In this document: piece by piece, positions 1 through 9,809 of the stretch
Layout of the letters: every line of letters begins with the position of its first letter
Numbering within the stretch: position 1 is the first letter of the stretch
Origin: Galdieria partita
Lineage: Eukaryota; Rhodophyta; Bangiophyceae; Galdieriales; Galdieriaceae
Direction of reading: 5' to 3'
Assembly (NCBI GenBank): GCA_025991245.1
Contig: BQMJ01000045.1
Span: 62,001-126,000 of the forward strand
DNA length: 64,000 bases
Position numbers and translations under genes: made by a program
The notes under the pieces: generated by a model
Told to the model about the DNA's origin: nothing
What the model saw: the letters and a program-made list of their open reading frames with translations, nothing else
Databases searched by the model: none

Positions 1-352
1 AGACAACTAGAGCCCAGAACATGCCGTTGGCGGAGTTGCGATATCCATATGCGCCAGCACATAACACAGTTCCCACAATGGTTAAAACTGTGGTGATTAC
101 TAGACCTATCTCTCTTCCTACTCTGTCACTTATTATCCCGAGAGCAAGTTGTCCTACAATGGCTCCTACTAACAGTGCATCACTCACTCGAGAACTCATT
201 TGACTGGTATATGTCTCAGGATATTCAACAGGAAAGTAAATATTTAAGATGGTTAACACATATTCTGCATATCCAACAGCTGAGAAAGCTATACCGGCAA
301 AAACGATATTGTTCAAAGCAGAGTTTTTAAATGTATTCCTAGTACAGGGCAT
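1..352 (-). CDS. MFS transporter, N-terminal part (runs off left edge)
   Basis: An open frame of 117 codons starts at ATG 352..350 and continues past the window edge. It reads as the first two to three membrane segments of a major facilitator superfamily carrier. After a hydrophobic helix (NNIVFAGIAFSAVGYAEYV) and an external loop comes the typical helix 2 / loop 2-3 signature, with DRVGRE matching the MFS D-R-x-G-R motif. Spacing and loop resemble the phosphate:H+ symporter (PHO84/PHS) branch more than the two sugar-type MFS genes at the other end of the window, but substrate cannot be called from so little sequence. No intron is needed in the visible part. The subfamily is inference; MFS membership is firm. 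Confidence 0.7.
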   Translation of the reverse strand, partial: MPCTRNTFKNSALNNIVFAGIAFSAVGYAEYVLTILNIYFPVEYPETYTSQMSSRVSDALLVGAIVGQLALGIISDRVGREIGLVITTVLTIVGTVLCAGAYGYRNSANGMFWALVV

Positions 353-835
353 GCTTCCAGTTGACGCTTACTATTCCAATTATGTCGAAATGCTGTGAAA
401 TCAGTTGTCTTATTTAAAGGCCTCGAACAGCTTTCGAATCCAAATGGAATCTCTTTGCAATATTCGATCGCAGCTTTTGTCCATTTCCTTTAATGGGATG
501 TCAAAGCTGTTCTGCTAGTGCCCACATAGTTGTTTCTTCATTTGAAAGGTGACTCGTGGGCAACTTTCCGACTGTTTCAATGAACCAGTGACATTTCAAA
601 CATTGTCTCATGCTATTTACGAAATATACCTGCTCTTGGCATATATTTTCTTTCGATTTTGGAAGTCAACTCTACACAAAAACTCGGATTTTATTGTTCG
701 AAAGCTTTGAATACAATAAATTAAGAACTACTTAGCATTGACGACAATATGGGAGTATAGTCTATGATATTCTTGCTAATAGCAGGTTAAAGAAAAATAA
801 TTTTCTAGAAACCCATGTAGCTATCTTTCCCAGAT
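353..835. other. Intergenic, divergent promoter region
   Basis: 483 bp between the divergent starts of the MFS gene and the nucleotide-sugar transporter gene. It is AT-rich and carries no frame with coding character. Both promoters and 5' UTRs presumably lie here. Confidence 0.5.
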
Positions 836-1942
836 ATGATTAGAGTTTATGAAAGAGTTTTAAATGGTTCAAGTGATGTGAGCCATTCGTCTTCTCTTAA
901 GAACAAGAAAAAAGGTATAAATTGTTCGTCCCAAGTCAATTTCAAAATCTTTTGGAAGAGATGTTGTGAGTGGCGCCATTCTATTGCGATGAAGCTACAA
1001 AGAGAATGGTTTGTACAGATAACAGTTTCTCTCGCGTATATACTCATATCTCTGTCTGCTGTCTTTGTCAACAAGGCAGTATCCTATTCCTTTTTCTTTC
1101 GGTCGACTAGCATCCTTCTTATTTTTCAAATGGCTATGAGCTGTCTCATATTTCGAATAGCAAAGGAGAATTTGGGCTTGATTGACTATCCATCACTCTC
1201 ATGGGATTTGTTGAAACGAATATTCCCTATATCTTTTCTTTATTGTGCCAATGCTGTTGTTGCTCTAAACTCCCTTCGCGACCTTTCGATACCGTCCTAT
1301 GGGGTTGTCAAACGGTTAGCACCGCTGGCCACCGTTACAATGGAATACTTTGTTTTAGGAAAGATATATACACTGCAAACATATGGAACGTTAATTATGA
1401 TGATATTTGGAGCTATTTTGGCAGGTAAAAATGACTTGCATAGTCTTGCTGGTGGTTGGTTCTATGGGCTATTGAGCTGTCTATTACAAGCCTGTTGCTT
1501 GGTGCTCGTGAAGAAATCGGGAGTTGACGGTGATGTGGGCATTTTTGGACTTGTCTATTATCATAGCTTCTTTTCCTTTATCTTATTGACTTGTTTTGTA
1601 TTCTTCTCTGGTGACTATCGATACGCTCAACAACATGATGCATTTACTCATTGGACATTCATGGTCTTGATCATGGTCTCTTCGATTGCTGGTATCGCAT
1701 TGAATTTTGTACAATTTCTATGCTCTCAAAGAACAACACCAACAAACACAATGGTTTGTGGACATATTAAATCGCTCTTTCAAACTTTGTTTGGTCTCTT
1801 TACTTTCGGAGGTGCAACCTTGAACGTTTCGTATATAACAGGAATCTTCCTGAGTACTGTTGGTGGCTTTTTATATGGATGGACTAGATATCAATTCTTC
1901 AAGCAACTGGAAAAATCAAAATCATACAATGACAACGGATGA
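836..1942 (+). CDS. Nucleotide-sugar transporter, SLC35 (TPT/NST) family
   Basis: Single exon, 368 aa. About ten hydrophobic segments follow a roughly 60-residue hydrophilic N-terminal region. The sequence has the layout of the drug/metabolite-transporter superfamily, and the closest resemblance I see is to SLC35D / GDP-mannose transporter-type carriers, which exchange nucleotide sugars for NMP across the Golgi or ER membrane. Examples are the paired segment around GVVKRLAPLATV in the first half and the C-terminal LNFVQFLCSQRT and HIKSLFQTLFG region. ATG 836 is the first in frame; a later ATG (position 989) would remove most of the hydrophilic tail. The stop lies 18 bp from the stop of the convergent F-box gene. 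Substrate is unassigned. Confidence 0.78.
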   Translation: MIRVYERVLNGSSDVSHSSSLKNKKKGINCSSQVNFKIFWKRCCEWRHSIAMKLQREWFVQITVSLAYILISLSAVFVNKAVSYSFFFRSTSILLIFQMAMSCLIFRIAKENLGLIDYPSLSWDLLKRIFPISFLYCANAVVALNSLRDLSIPSYGVVKRLAPLATVTMEYFVLGKIYTLQTYGTLIMMIFGAILAGKNDLHSLAGGWFYGLLSCLLQACCLVLVKKSGVDGDVGIFGLVYYHSFFSFILLTCFVFFSGDYRYAQQHDAFTHWTFMVLIMVSSIAGIALNFVQFLCSQRTTPTNTMVCGHIKSLFQTLFGLFTFGGATLNVSYITGIFLSTVGGFLYGWTRYQFFKQLEKSKSYNDNG

Positions 1943-1960
1943 ATTCCATTTTTTCGGGTG

Positions 1961-2873
1961 TTAAGAATAAATTATTTTACACCATGGCAAAATCGTAGCA
2001 ACTTGAGTGGCACCACTGAGAGTCCAGTTACCACAAGGCCAAAGGTTATGTGTCTTTGAACCCAACAAAAGTTTATCCAGTTGTCGGAAAAGGCGTGCTA
2101 TAATCATCAATCCAGCATCTCCAATCATACAAAATCGAACATCCAAATGCTTGAGACACGGTACAGCTTCGGAATGCGCTATGGCACGAAAGCAATCATC
2201 GGACACGCTTTCACATCCTCTCAAACTCAAACACTCCAATTGACGAAACTTTATCAGATAGGACATTACTGGATAACTCAGGTTGGGGCACCATTCAATA
2301 CTCAGCGTTGTAAGATTTTGAGGATAGGACTCTGTATAAAGTTGGAAAGCCTTACTGGTAATATTGGGACAACTGCGAATGGTGAGAACTTGCAAATTGG
2401 GTAAAGTTAGCACTGACGAAATTCCCTTGTCAGTTACATGATAACAATAACTAAGGTCCAGAACTTTGAGTTGGCTGCACGAGTTTGCAAGTTGCCACAG
2501 CAAGGTATCGTCGACAGCATAGAAAACCCTAGTAAGTTCTAGTTTGGTGATATGGACACACTTTTGTAAGAAAGATTTCAGCGAGTGGACTTTCTCAACA
2601 CTATATACACAGGACTTTGAACTATTGAGTGAAGTGAGCGTTAGTTTATCGCATCTAGTCAACAACAAGTACGTGCCGATCACGAAAACAGCGGGCGTCC
2701 AACTCTTCCAACTTGGACAATAGGAGTTGGTCAATGATGTTTCGAAATTGCCTATTACAGTTTCTCAATATACAAAGACTAGCTACATTGAACTCTGTTG
2801 CTTGTTCGATAACTTTTGCAATGAGTTCTTCAGGAAGGATTTGTACCCAACTGACTGTTTCCTTTTGGTCCAT
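1961..2873 (-). CDS. F-box / leucine-rich-repeat protein
   Basis: About 287 aa in two exons. The N-terminal 50 residues contain an F-box-like helix (LPEELIAKVI...CNRQFRNII), expected to bind SKP1 in an SCF ubiquitin ligase. The rest is a run of cysteine-containing LRRs (LKVLDLSYCYHVTDKGI, LTTLSIEWCPNLSY, LECLSLRGCESVSDD, LKHLDVRFCMIGDAG), the FBXL2/EIN-type substrate-binding solenoid. The F-box frame and LRR frame are not continuous. An intron at 2655..2703 (49 nt) joins them in frame and ends in TTGACTAG; a 58-nt version starting at 2712 also works. The weak donor (GTTGGA) leaves some doubt. The protein is short for this family, so the array has only about 7 repeats. Targets are unknown. Confidence 0.72.
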
Positions 2874-3488
2874 CCACCCAATCTCTTTTACTCTCGATGC
2901 GACGATGAAAATCTAATGAGTGTTGACCCCAAATGAGATATTCTATAGAAACAATGCTTTCAAGCAGGTGCTATGACTACCACATGGACTCCTATCAACA
3001 AGATCTTCATGTTACCCATTTTTGTTCTTTTATTCAAAGAATATCAGCCATTCTGTCATGCGACATCTCGCTAGTGTTCTTGAGAGTACAAAGCACAGTT
3101 CATTTGGTAAGTTGTCTTGCAACAGAATTCAATCTCATAAGGTATTATTGACTGGAGTCTCATATGATGGTAAGTAATCTTTTTTCATGGCAGCAAGTTG
3201 TAATATCGCGCCTAGTTGTTCCCAGGAATGTGTCCAACTTTAGCATATACTGAGTCTCCACCAAAGGAATCAGTGGCATTGGACTCTTTACTGAAAACCA
3301 ATTGCCATTCGGCAACATATCTATCTATCTATAGATATATTCTCATTTTGAAGAATCAAAGTGCATAATACAATTGTGCATTTCGATGTCCATTTGGGTT
3401 TGACCAATCCCCTGTAACTTTGTTAGCTTTGTGTGACATTATTCAACCCCTAGTAAAAACAAAAACTCGTATATTATTCTAATAGGGA
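2874..3488. other. Intergenic, divergent promoter region
   Basis: 615 bp between the divergent F-box gene and EH-domain gene. It contains a short ATCT tetranucleotide run near 3320-3335 ending in an AGATAT palindrome. I see no convincing coding sequence; short frames here lack family resemblance. Confidence 0.45.
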
Positions 3489-5391
3489 ATGAATCCTTAT
3501 TATTATTATCAGGGTGGTCCTGGAATGGGTGGTCCTCCTCCTCAGTCTTATGGCGCATCTCCAAGTTACCCTCCTTCCCAATATGGTAGAGGACCAAGCG
3601 GTTTTTATGGTGCGGCACCTTATGGAATGTACCAACCTCCTCCTCCGTCTTCTTCTGCTACGCCTTACGCCATGTCTTCCCCTTATGGTATGTATCCTCC
3701 ACCACAGCAACAGTATCCTATGTATCCTGGTTATGGTGCTATGAGACAACAAGCACCTCCCAACGCACTTCCGGCTTTGACTTTTGAACAAAGCGGAAAC
3801 GAATCAAAACAAGGAAAAGAACAAGGTATGAAGTTACTGCTCTCCTCTGCTCTTTTCAAGCTCATGTGTCATTTGAGGAATCCGAAAATATTTACAACTG
3901 AGCCAACAAGAAGAACAACAATATTCAATGCTCTTTCGTGAAGCTTCCAAAGGGTCGGGTACCGTTTTAGGTAGAGATGCTGTGCAATTTTTTGGACGAG
4001 CGGTCAACGTGGATCGCGCGACATTGAGGAAAATATGGGACATTGCAGATTATCGCAGTGCTGGTGAGTTGCGTCGAGAAGAATTCTACATTGCGCTTCG
4101 ACTGTTGGCCATTGCACAGTTGGGTTATGAAGTGTCCAAGAAAACGTTGAAGCAATTTATTGGAAAGGAATTGATACCCGAACTCAAAGGTTATAGCATG
4201 GAACCGGCACACCCTCCGATTCCTGTTGGTATGTATCCGACGAATAATGTGACACACCCTTCTCCAACCACGGGGATCCCTGCAAGTTATCCTAATCAAA
4301 CAATGCAACAGGACTTTTGGGAACTGAAACCTGCAGATTGCAAGAAAATAGATCACCAATTTGCAGAAATGGACAAACCCAAAAAAGGCTTTTTGGCAGG
4401 TTCCAAAGTTGCTGGAAAGTTGGCAGAATCAGGTTTGCCCCGTCCAGTGTTGAAAAGAATATGGGAGTTAGCGGATGTCACTTTGGATGGAAAACTTGAC
4501 TATATAGAATTTCGTATAGCGATGGCTTTGGTGAATGGTTCGAAGCAAGGATATCCATTACCACCTTCTTTGCCAGCGAGCTTACATCCAGAAAGACTAA
4601 AACGGATTCCATTTGCAAGAAAAACGGGAAAGGCACCCCAATCATCCATACCTGATGTGACTAGTAGAACATACAATCCATCTTCTTCAGTCATCTATGC
4701 ATCTTATGGACCCGGAGCAGCGGCTTGGCAAGAAAACCCATCTGATCTTGTACTCAAGGCACGTGAAGCAGATGAGGAACTAGAAAGGACAAAGTTAGAA
4801 TTGTCTCAAGTGGAAAAAGAGTATCAAGATTTGGAAGAAGAAACACATCATTTGCGCAGTCAGTTGGATTCTAAGAAATGGGAAATGGACTATTTAAGAA
4901 ATACTCTTCAAGAACGTCAAAAGGGGAGCAAACCGAAATCTCCGCCATCTTCTGTTGCACCTTCTATATCTCCTAATGTATCTCATCCTTCCAGGCAACC
5001 TTCTGGAATAGCCAATCATCATGGAAACTACTCGTCTTCTGCAAGTGATATCTTTAGTGCTCCCGTATCTTCCACAAAGCCTGCCGAGAATTCTGCTGCT
5101 CCTTGGAATGATTTTTCTGCCTTACCACCTCCATCCAATACTACTATTTTGGATAATGCATATTCCTCTGCATTGAATGATACGGATGACTTTTTAGATC
5201 GTCCTTATGTTCCGGAGGGAACATGGAATCAGAATAGTGTTGGTGTTTATAGTAATGTATCGAGAGAGAACCCACCGAGTAGTAATAATATGAATGATTG
5301 GGCTCAATATTACCCAGTCAATAACAATAGTGGTGGTGATATGAATCCAAGTCGTTCTCGTGGCTTGTCAGCCTCCAAAAAACATGAATAA
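3489..5391 (+). CDS. EH-domain endocytic adaptor (EPS15/Pan1/intersectin-like)
   Basis: 605 aa, exons 3489..3825 and 3911..5391; the 85-nt intron is the longest confident one in the window. Residues 1-105 are low-complexity, rich in Pro, Tyr, Gly and Met. Two EH domains follow at about 115-205 (LRKIWDIAD, GELRREEFYIAL) and 248-335 (LKRIWELADVTLDGKLDYIEF). EH domains bind NPF tripeptides in endocytic proteins. A heptad-rich coiled coil spans about 389-450, where EPS15 and Ede1 dimerise. The Ser/Pro/Asn-rich tail has short WNDF-like and DPF-like pieces rather than a defined domain. The architecture (EH-EH-coiled coil-disordered tail) points to a clathrin-endocytosis or actin-linked scaffold at the plasma membrane. 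The stop is 24 bp from the convergent TIC21 gene. Confidence 0.88.
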
Positions 5392-5415
5392 TGACTGCTT
5401 CATAAAGGATACATT

Positions 5416-6270
5416 TCACGTTGGTTTATTTTTGTTACGCTTGGTTTTCAGTTTATGTGCCATCCATAGTCCAAAGGTTAGTGATATCCATTGTGACAAC
5501 AAAATATTGGTATTTGCCTGTACGATAAAAATATCCAATGGCTGTATAACGGTTTGATTCTGGTTATTCACTATCAAAGGAGACGGTTGAAGTCCTGCGG
5601 ATAATATTTTAGCCAACAAACGTCCAACTATAGCTTGTGCTGCTACCACCGTAAAGAACATTCCCACTACAGTCAGTACAATACCACTTTGAACGGAGGA
5701 CGATAGTTTGTTGATTGCAGTTGATTCTTCACCTTGTTGTAACTTGATACTCCATCGGGTATATCCCCAAGTCCACAACACCGATAAAAAAGAAAAAGTC
5801 AACGCTATGCAAGCCGATAGCAAACCAATCAAAGACGAGCGCACCAATGGAGCAGAACGAATGGGAGTTATAGACAATGCAAATAACAGAATAACTCCCG
5901 CTATCACAGACAATACCAACTGTGCCCACCAGGAAATCCAACTATTCTTCCACAGTAAAAAGGCCAAGTGTCTAGTATCTGAAAGAGTGGAAGACGAGGA
6001 GGATAGTGAAGCGGGGTTCGCTTCCGTTTTATGACTACTCTGCGAGCACATTTTGAACGACACGAAACTTTTCGTGCGAGTTATAAACTTGAACTTTTGA
6101 TGAAGCTTGTTGTGGAGTAGAATACGTGGACGGATAATAGAACATTGGACAAGGTTTCTTTTGAAACTCGAGCGGTTTAAACATGATACTTTGTTCAAGT
6201 ATTCCAAGGATAGAAAAGAAAGAGTGTTTCCTTGGAGTGGACAACCAACGCAAGAAAACATGGAATACAT
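5416..6270 (-). CDS. TIC21: TIC21/PIC1-like plastid inner-envelope protein (DUF3611)
   Basis: Intronless, 284 aa. Residues 1-85 are rich in Ser, Arg and Lys with few acidic residues, as expected for a plastid transit peptide. Four membrane spans follow at about 114-134, 145-166, 195-219 and 255-275, with the DUF3611 pattern (WAQLVLSVIAGVILLFAL near the first span; RLLAKILSAG after the third). In plants this family is TIC21/CIA5/PIC1 of the inner envelope, linked to protein import and to iron uptake; cyanobacterial homologues support the permease role. Start at ATG 6270 is the first in frame. Family call is from recalled motif similarity. Which of the two proposed functions applies cannot be decided from sequence. 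Confidence 0.8.
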   Translation of the reverse strand: MYSMFSCVGCPLQGNTLSFLSLEYLNKVSCLNRSSFKRNLVQCSIIRPRILLHNKLHQKFKFITRTKSFVSFKMCSQSSHKTEANPASLSSSSSTLSDTRHLAFLLWKNSWISWWAQLVLSVIAGVILLFALSITPIRSAPLVRSSLIGLLSACIALTFSFLSVLWTWGYTRWSIKLQQGEESTAINKLSSSVQSGIVLTVVGMFFTVVAAQAIVGRLLAKILSAGLQPSPLIVNNQNQTVIQPLDIFIVQANTNILLSQWISLTFGLWMAHKLKTKRNKNKPT

Positions 6271-6441
6271 TCACTTTGTCCAAAGCTTTCTTCCCATCTT
6301 ATGACCAACAGAACTCAATGAATTGGAAAGAATTCAATGTTATTGTTCTCGATGAACAAAAAATCGAAATAAGCGATTGCGCAAAACAAAAAAATATCGA
6401 GAAAGACAGAAAGAGACCGCCATTTCCATTCTCTTTCTTTT

Positions 6442-7710
6442 CTACAGGCTTTTCGAATGGGAAATATTCTTTTTGGGAAATGACACATAAGTCAGCTCAT
6501 CATCATAAATATGACATCTTCGAATAATGGCTGATAACAAAGTCCAACCAAACTGAGCCTCATTCATATAGGGTGACCACCTTTGTTTAAGAGCATCATG
6601 TGCCCTCCACAGATTGTACATAGGAATCTGTGTTGAAATATGATGCGGAATATGCACATTGATGTTATGACATAACAATACAATCCAGAAAGGATAGTCA
6701 CAATGGACAGTCAATCCCAATGATGCACGAGCATTAGACCATTGTTCTTTGGAAAGAAATGGAATATGGGGCGCAGTATGATGAATCTAATGGAATATAT
6801 TCATCAATAACAACTGATATATAAATAGGAGAATAATACATACCATAGTAAAAGTACTCATCCAAAAATGATAGAATATCCAAGGAACTAACCAATACTT
6901 GACAAAACCAACCCAGCCAGTCTGACGGACCAAAAATACGGTCATCATCAAAAAGAACACAACAACTATGGCACAAGAAAATAAAACTCGCTTCTTTTGA
7001 CTATCCTTAAAATAACCCATGTTGAAATGATACTTTAACCAATGTCCAACACTAGCAAACCACCACATAGGTCCTTTGACAATACGAAACACCAACCGTT
7101 GAAAATGGGTTGCCTGTTCCCAGTGAGAGGTTTGAAATGGCTGCCAAGCATTATCAACATCCAACAGATTGGTATTCTGATGATGTATATTATGCTGGAT
7201 TCTCCAAGCTTCAAAAGGATATATTAGTGGCAACAAACATAACGTTCCAACAACGTCATTGACAAGCCTACTCTTCGCAAAAGCACGATGGCCACAATCA
7301 TGAGCAATAACAAAAAATCCAGTCCACGCTGTACCAGTATAAAACCAAGCTAAAGGTAACAAAAACCATGGTGACTTGTGTATCCAATAAACTCCAAGAG
7401 ACGAAGCAACTACTGTGAGTAACACACAAAAGCTGGCTTTCCAAGGATCTTTGTTGAAAACCTAGTACCACATAGATAAATTTGCGATAAAGAAGCATAT
7501 ACGAGCTCTACTTACTTCTTTGGGAATAGTTTGCATAACATCAGAAAGCTTAAGATCTTTGGGAGGAACTTGTACTTTCTTATACTTGAACGCAGAGATA
7601 CAATCGCTTGGGGGAACAAGATACTCCTTAAAACCTTGTGAAGTTTCCATATGAGTGTTATGGCTATGGGCTACGTCACTTTCTTCCGAACAACACTGAG
7701 AAGCAGTCAT
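6442..7710 (-). CDS. FAD6: Plastid omega-6 (Delta-12) fatty-acid desaturase, FAD6 type
   Basis: 385 aa from exons 7516..7710, 6844..7461 and 6442..6786 (introns 54 and 57 nt, GTAAGT and GTATGT donors). All three di-iron histidine boxes are present: HDCGH at 119-123, HNIHH at 155-159 and HIPHH at 316-320. The surrounding sequence (VGTLCLLPLIYPFEAWRIQ, WIFYHFWMSTFTM, TVHCDYPFW) matches plastid/cyanobacterial Delta-12 (FAD6/DesA) enzymes rather than the ER FAD2 class. FAD6 converts 18:1 to 18:2 on plastid galactolipids using ferredoxin. ATG 7710 is the first in-frame ATG after a stop. It leaves a short, atypical N-terminus (about 50 residues before the desaturase core), so an upstream exon carrying more of the transit peptide is possible; a TTTAG acceptor-like site lies just before 7731. 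Confidence 0.92.
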
Positions 7711-7889
7711 TCTGGTTCTCCAATCTCTCAACTAAACGTCGAGAATACAGCAAACCAAAAAATCAAATGGACGGTGGAAATCAAAGTTCTCCCATCCAAA
7801 GTGGCCAACTGCCGGCACGTGTCTGCCAACTCTTCCTACTTGAATGACAAAATGACATGTAACAAAAGTGTAAAGACATAAATAACAAT

Positions 7890-9141
7890 TTATGCTTTTT
7901 TAGAAAATGCTCGATATTCTGGCAACAGTTTTCTAGCAATCATCATAAAATAAGTCATCATTCCAATGTCTAGTATTCGGGATATCAGTTTCGTTATCAC
8001 TGCATATCCACCAGTGTCTCTTAAAATGACCCTTCCAACGGATTGGATCAACACTTCAGCAACTTCCTCTGGTGTGGCAGCAAAGCGGTCCAAAAGGTTG
8101 AGAATAAATAACTGAGATCAAATAAACAATACGCACTTAAAGAATTAGAAAATGAAAATACCTTTGGAGTATTTGCATAAAGATGGGTTCGGGTATAGCT
8201 AGGATGCACAGCTAAAACATCAATATGATTGTCTCTTGCTTCAACAGCAAGTGATGAAACGAAATGAGAAATAAGGGCTTTACTGGCTCCTAGAATTGTT
8301 GTCGACTTGTCAATACTAATTGAAATATATGACAACGCCGATAATCTTACCATACATACTGGCAAAAGGAGAAGGTAAAAAACTCACTGCTGAGGCAGTA
8401 AAGCAAATACAACCGGGACAACCATTCTCAATCATTCGTTTCATGAAATGATGTGTAATACGAATGGCAGATAACGCATTACATTCCTAAAAAAATAAAT
8501 GAGAATTGAAAAATATCATTTTCAAACACAATATGTACCAAATTGCCTATCAACTTTTCAATGTCTTGTTGTCTGAAAAATCCCATTGATAAATATCCAG
8601 CATTATTGAAGACAACTTGTATACAGATGTCTTCAGTCGCTTGCATTATTTTCTTCATATAATCACGAGGTTCCACTGAAAGGTCCACCTAAAGAATGTT
8701 AAAATGCATATAGTACAACAGCTATTTCAAAGAAAACTTACACCGACCGAACGAAATTGCTGCTGAGGAAACTCTGCCTTCAACTGTCTCTTTGCAGTCT
8801 CCAAGTGGTCGTCGTCGAGGGCAACCAAAACCACGTTGAGACCTTGAGACGCCAGCTTTCCTGCTATTGCTCTACCAATACCTTGACTAGCTCCCTATGC
8901 TACCCTGAGCAACTAGGCTTCAAGATCCTACACAATCCTACCGTAACCAGGGCCCAAGTAGCACCATATTTAAGCTTGAGGTTTTGTGGTTTGCAGAACC
9001 AAGATAACCAAAGAAGAGGCACAAAGTAAGTTCCAATCAACAGGAAAACAATCCACGTGGATATTTTTCCCTAATAGCAGAGAGAAGTTTATAAAACAGA
9101 CCCCTTATCCAAAATAGATTTCTTACCAGTAATAACCACAT
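7890..9141 (-). CDS. Short-chain dehydrogenase, probable 3-ketoacyl-CoA reductase / 17-beta-HSD-like
   Basis: 310 aa from seven exons: 9127..9141, 8942..9070, 8742..8894, 8539..8688, 8351..8486, 8162..8289 and 7890..8111 (six introns of 47-61 nt). An N-terminal hydrophobic segment (WIVFLLIGTYFVPLLWLSWF) anchors a classical SDR fold. It has TGASQGIG for the dinucleotide loop, NNAG, the catalytic Ser in CFTASAVS and YGASK with Tyr/Lys. A membrane helix ahead of the Rossmann fold is the layout of HSD17B12/KCR, the reductase of very-long-chain fatty-acid elongation in the ER, but other membrane SDRs share it. The tiny first exon (5 codons) is the least certain part. There is no C-terminal KKxx signal; the protein ends SKKA. 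Confidence 0.72.
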
Positions 9142-9809
9142 AACGATAGAACAGGTTGAAACACAAACTTCAAGGGATTGAGCAATTCAATCAGATGAAA
9201 TCATTTTGAATAAATTCAAGTTGCTCTCTTATCAGGCCATGTCTCCTTTCAAAGAGCACCATCAGAACTTTATCTGTAGTGCATTTCTAGAATGAGAATA
9301 TTTGCCATTCACTGTGGAAGTTCTAGAGTGAAAAATGACTAGAATTCGAAAAGAACAATAATGATAAAACACTATTAGTTGTTTTTCATTGTACTGTTCA
9401 AACCATCCCTAGAGGGAAGGCACTGGATTCAGAAAATTCACGTCTTCTTCCACAATTGTGTAATGTGAAAAGCTGAAAAGTCAAAGATTTGAAAGAAAAA
9501 TGCCATTCCCCACTAGAGAGTCCAAGTTTTGAGCGCCAATTTTGTGTCATTCTATTGACGACAGCCTATTGTTTTGGACTCAACTGTAATTGTCAAGTGC
9601 AACACTATCCAAACAGTTGTGATGTTACTCTTCAAAACTTGCAGGTATCTTTGCACACTTAAAACACACATAACTGTTCAACACAGAGAGCTGTCATTCA
9701 ACCTTCTATTACACAACTCAAAAATATAACTACTTTTATTTGCGCTTCCAACGATGTTTTTGTTTATCGTCTACATAGTTTCATTCCATTTTCATCAAGG
9801 ACAAGAGGT
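9142..9809. other. Intergenic
   Basis: 668 bp between the 5' end of the SDR gene and the 3' end of the AIF gene, both on the minus strand. It should hold the SDR promoter and the AIF 3' UTR. No coding frame or RNA gene was recognised. Confidence 0.45.

Noticed and set aside
2933-3151. 72-codon plus-strand frame between the F-box and EH genes
   Set aside because: No ATG context, motif or similarity; likely chance in promoter sequence.
3474-3791. 105-codon Arg/His-rich minus-strand frame
   Set aside because: Exactly antisense to the Pro/Tyr-rich first exon of the EH-domain gene; its biased composition is the mirror image of that low-complexity sequence.
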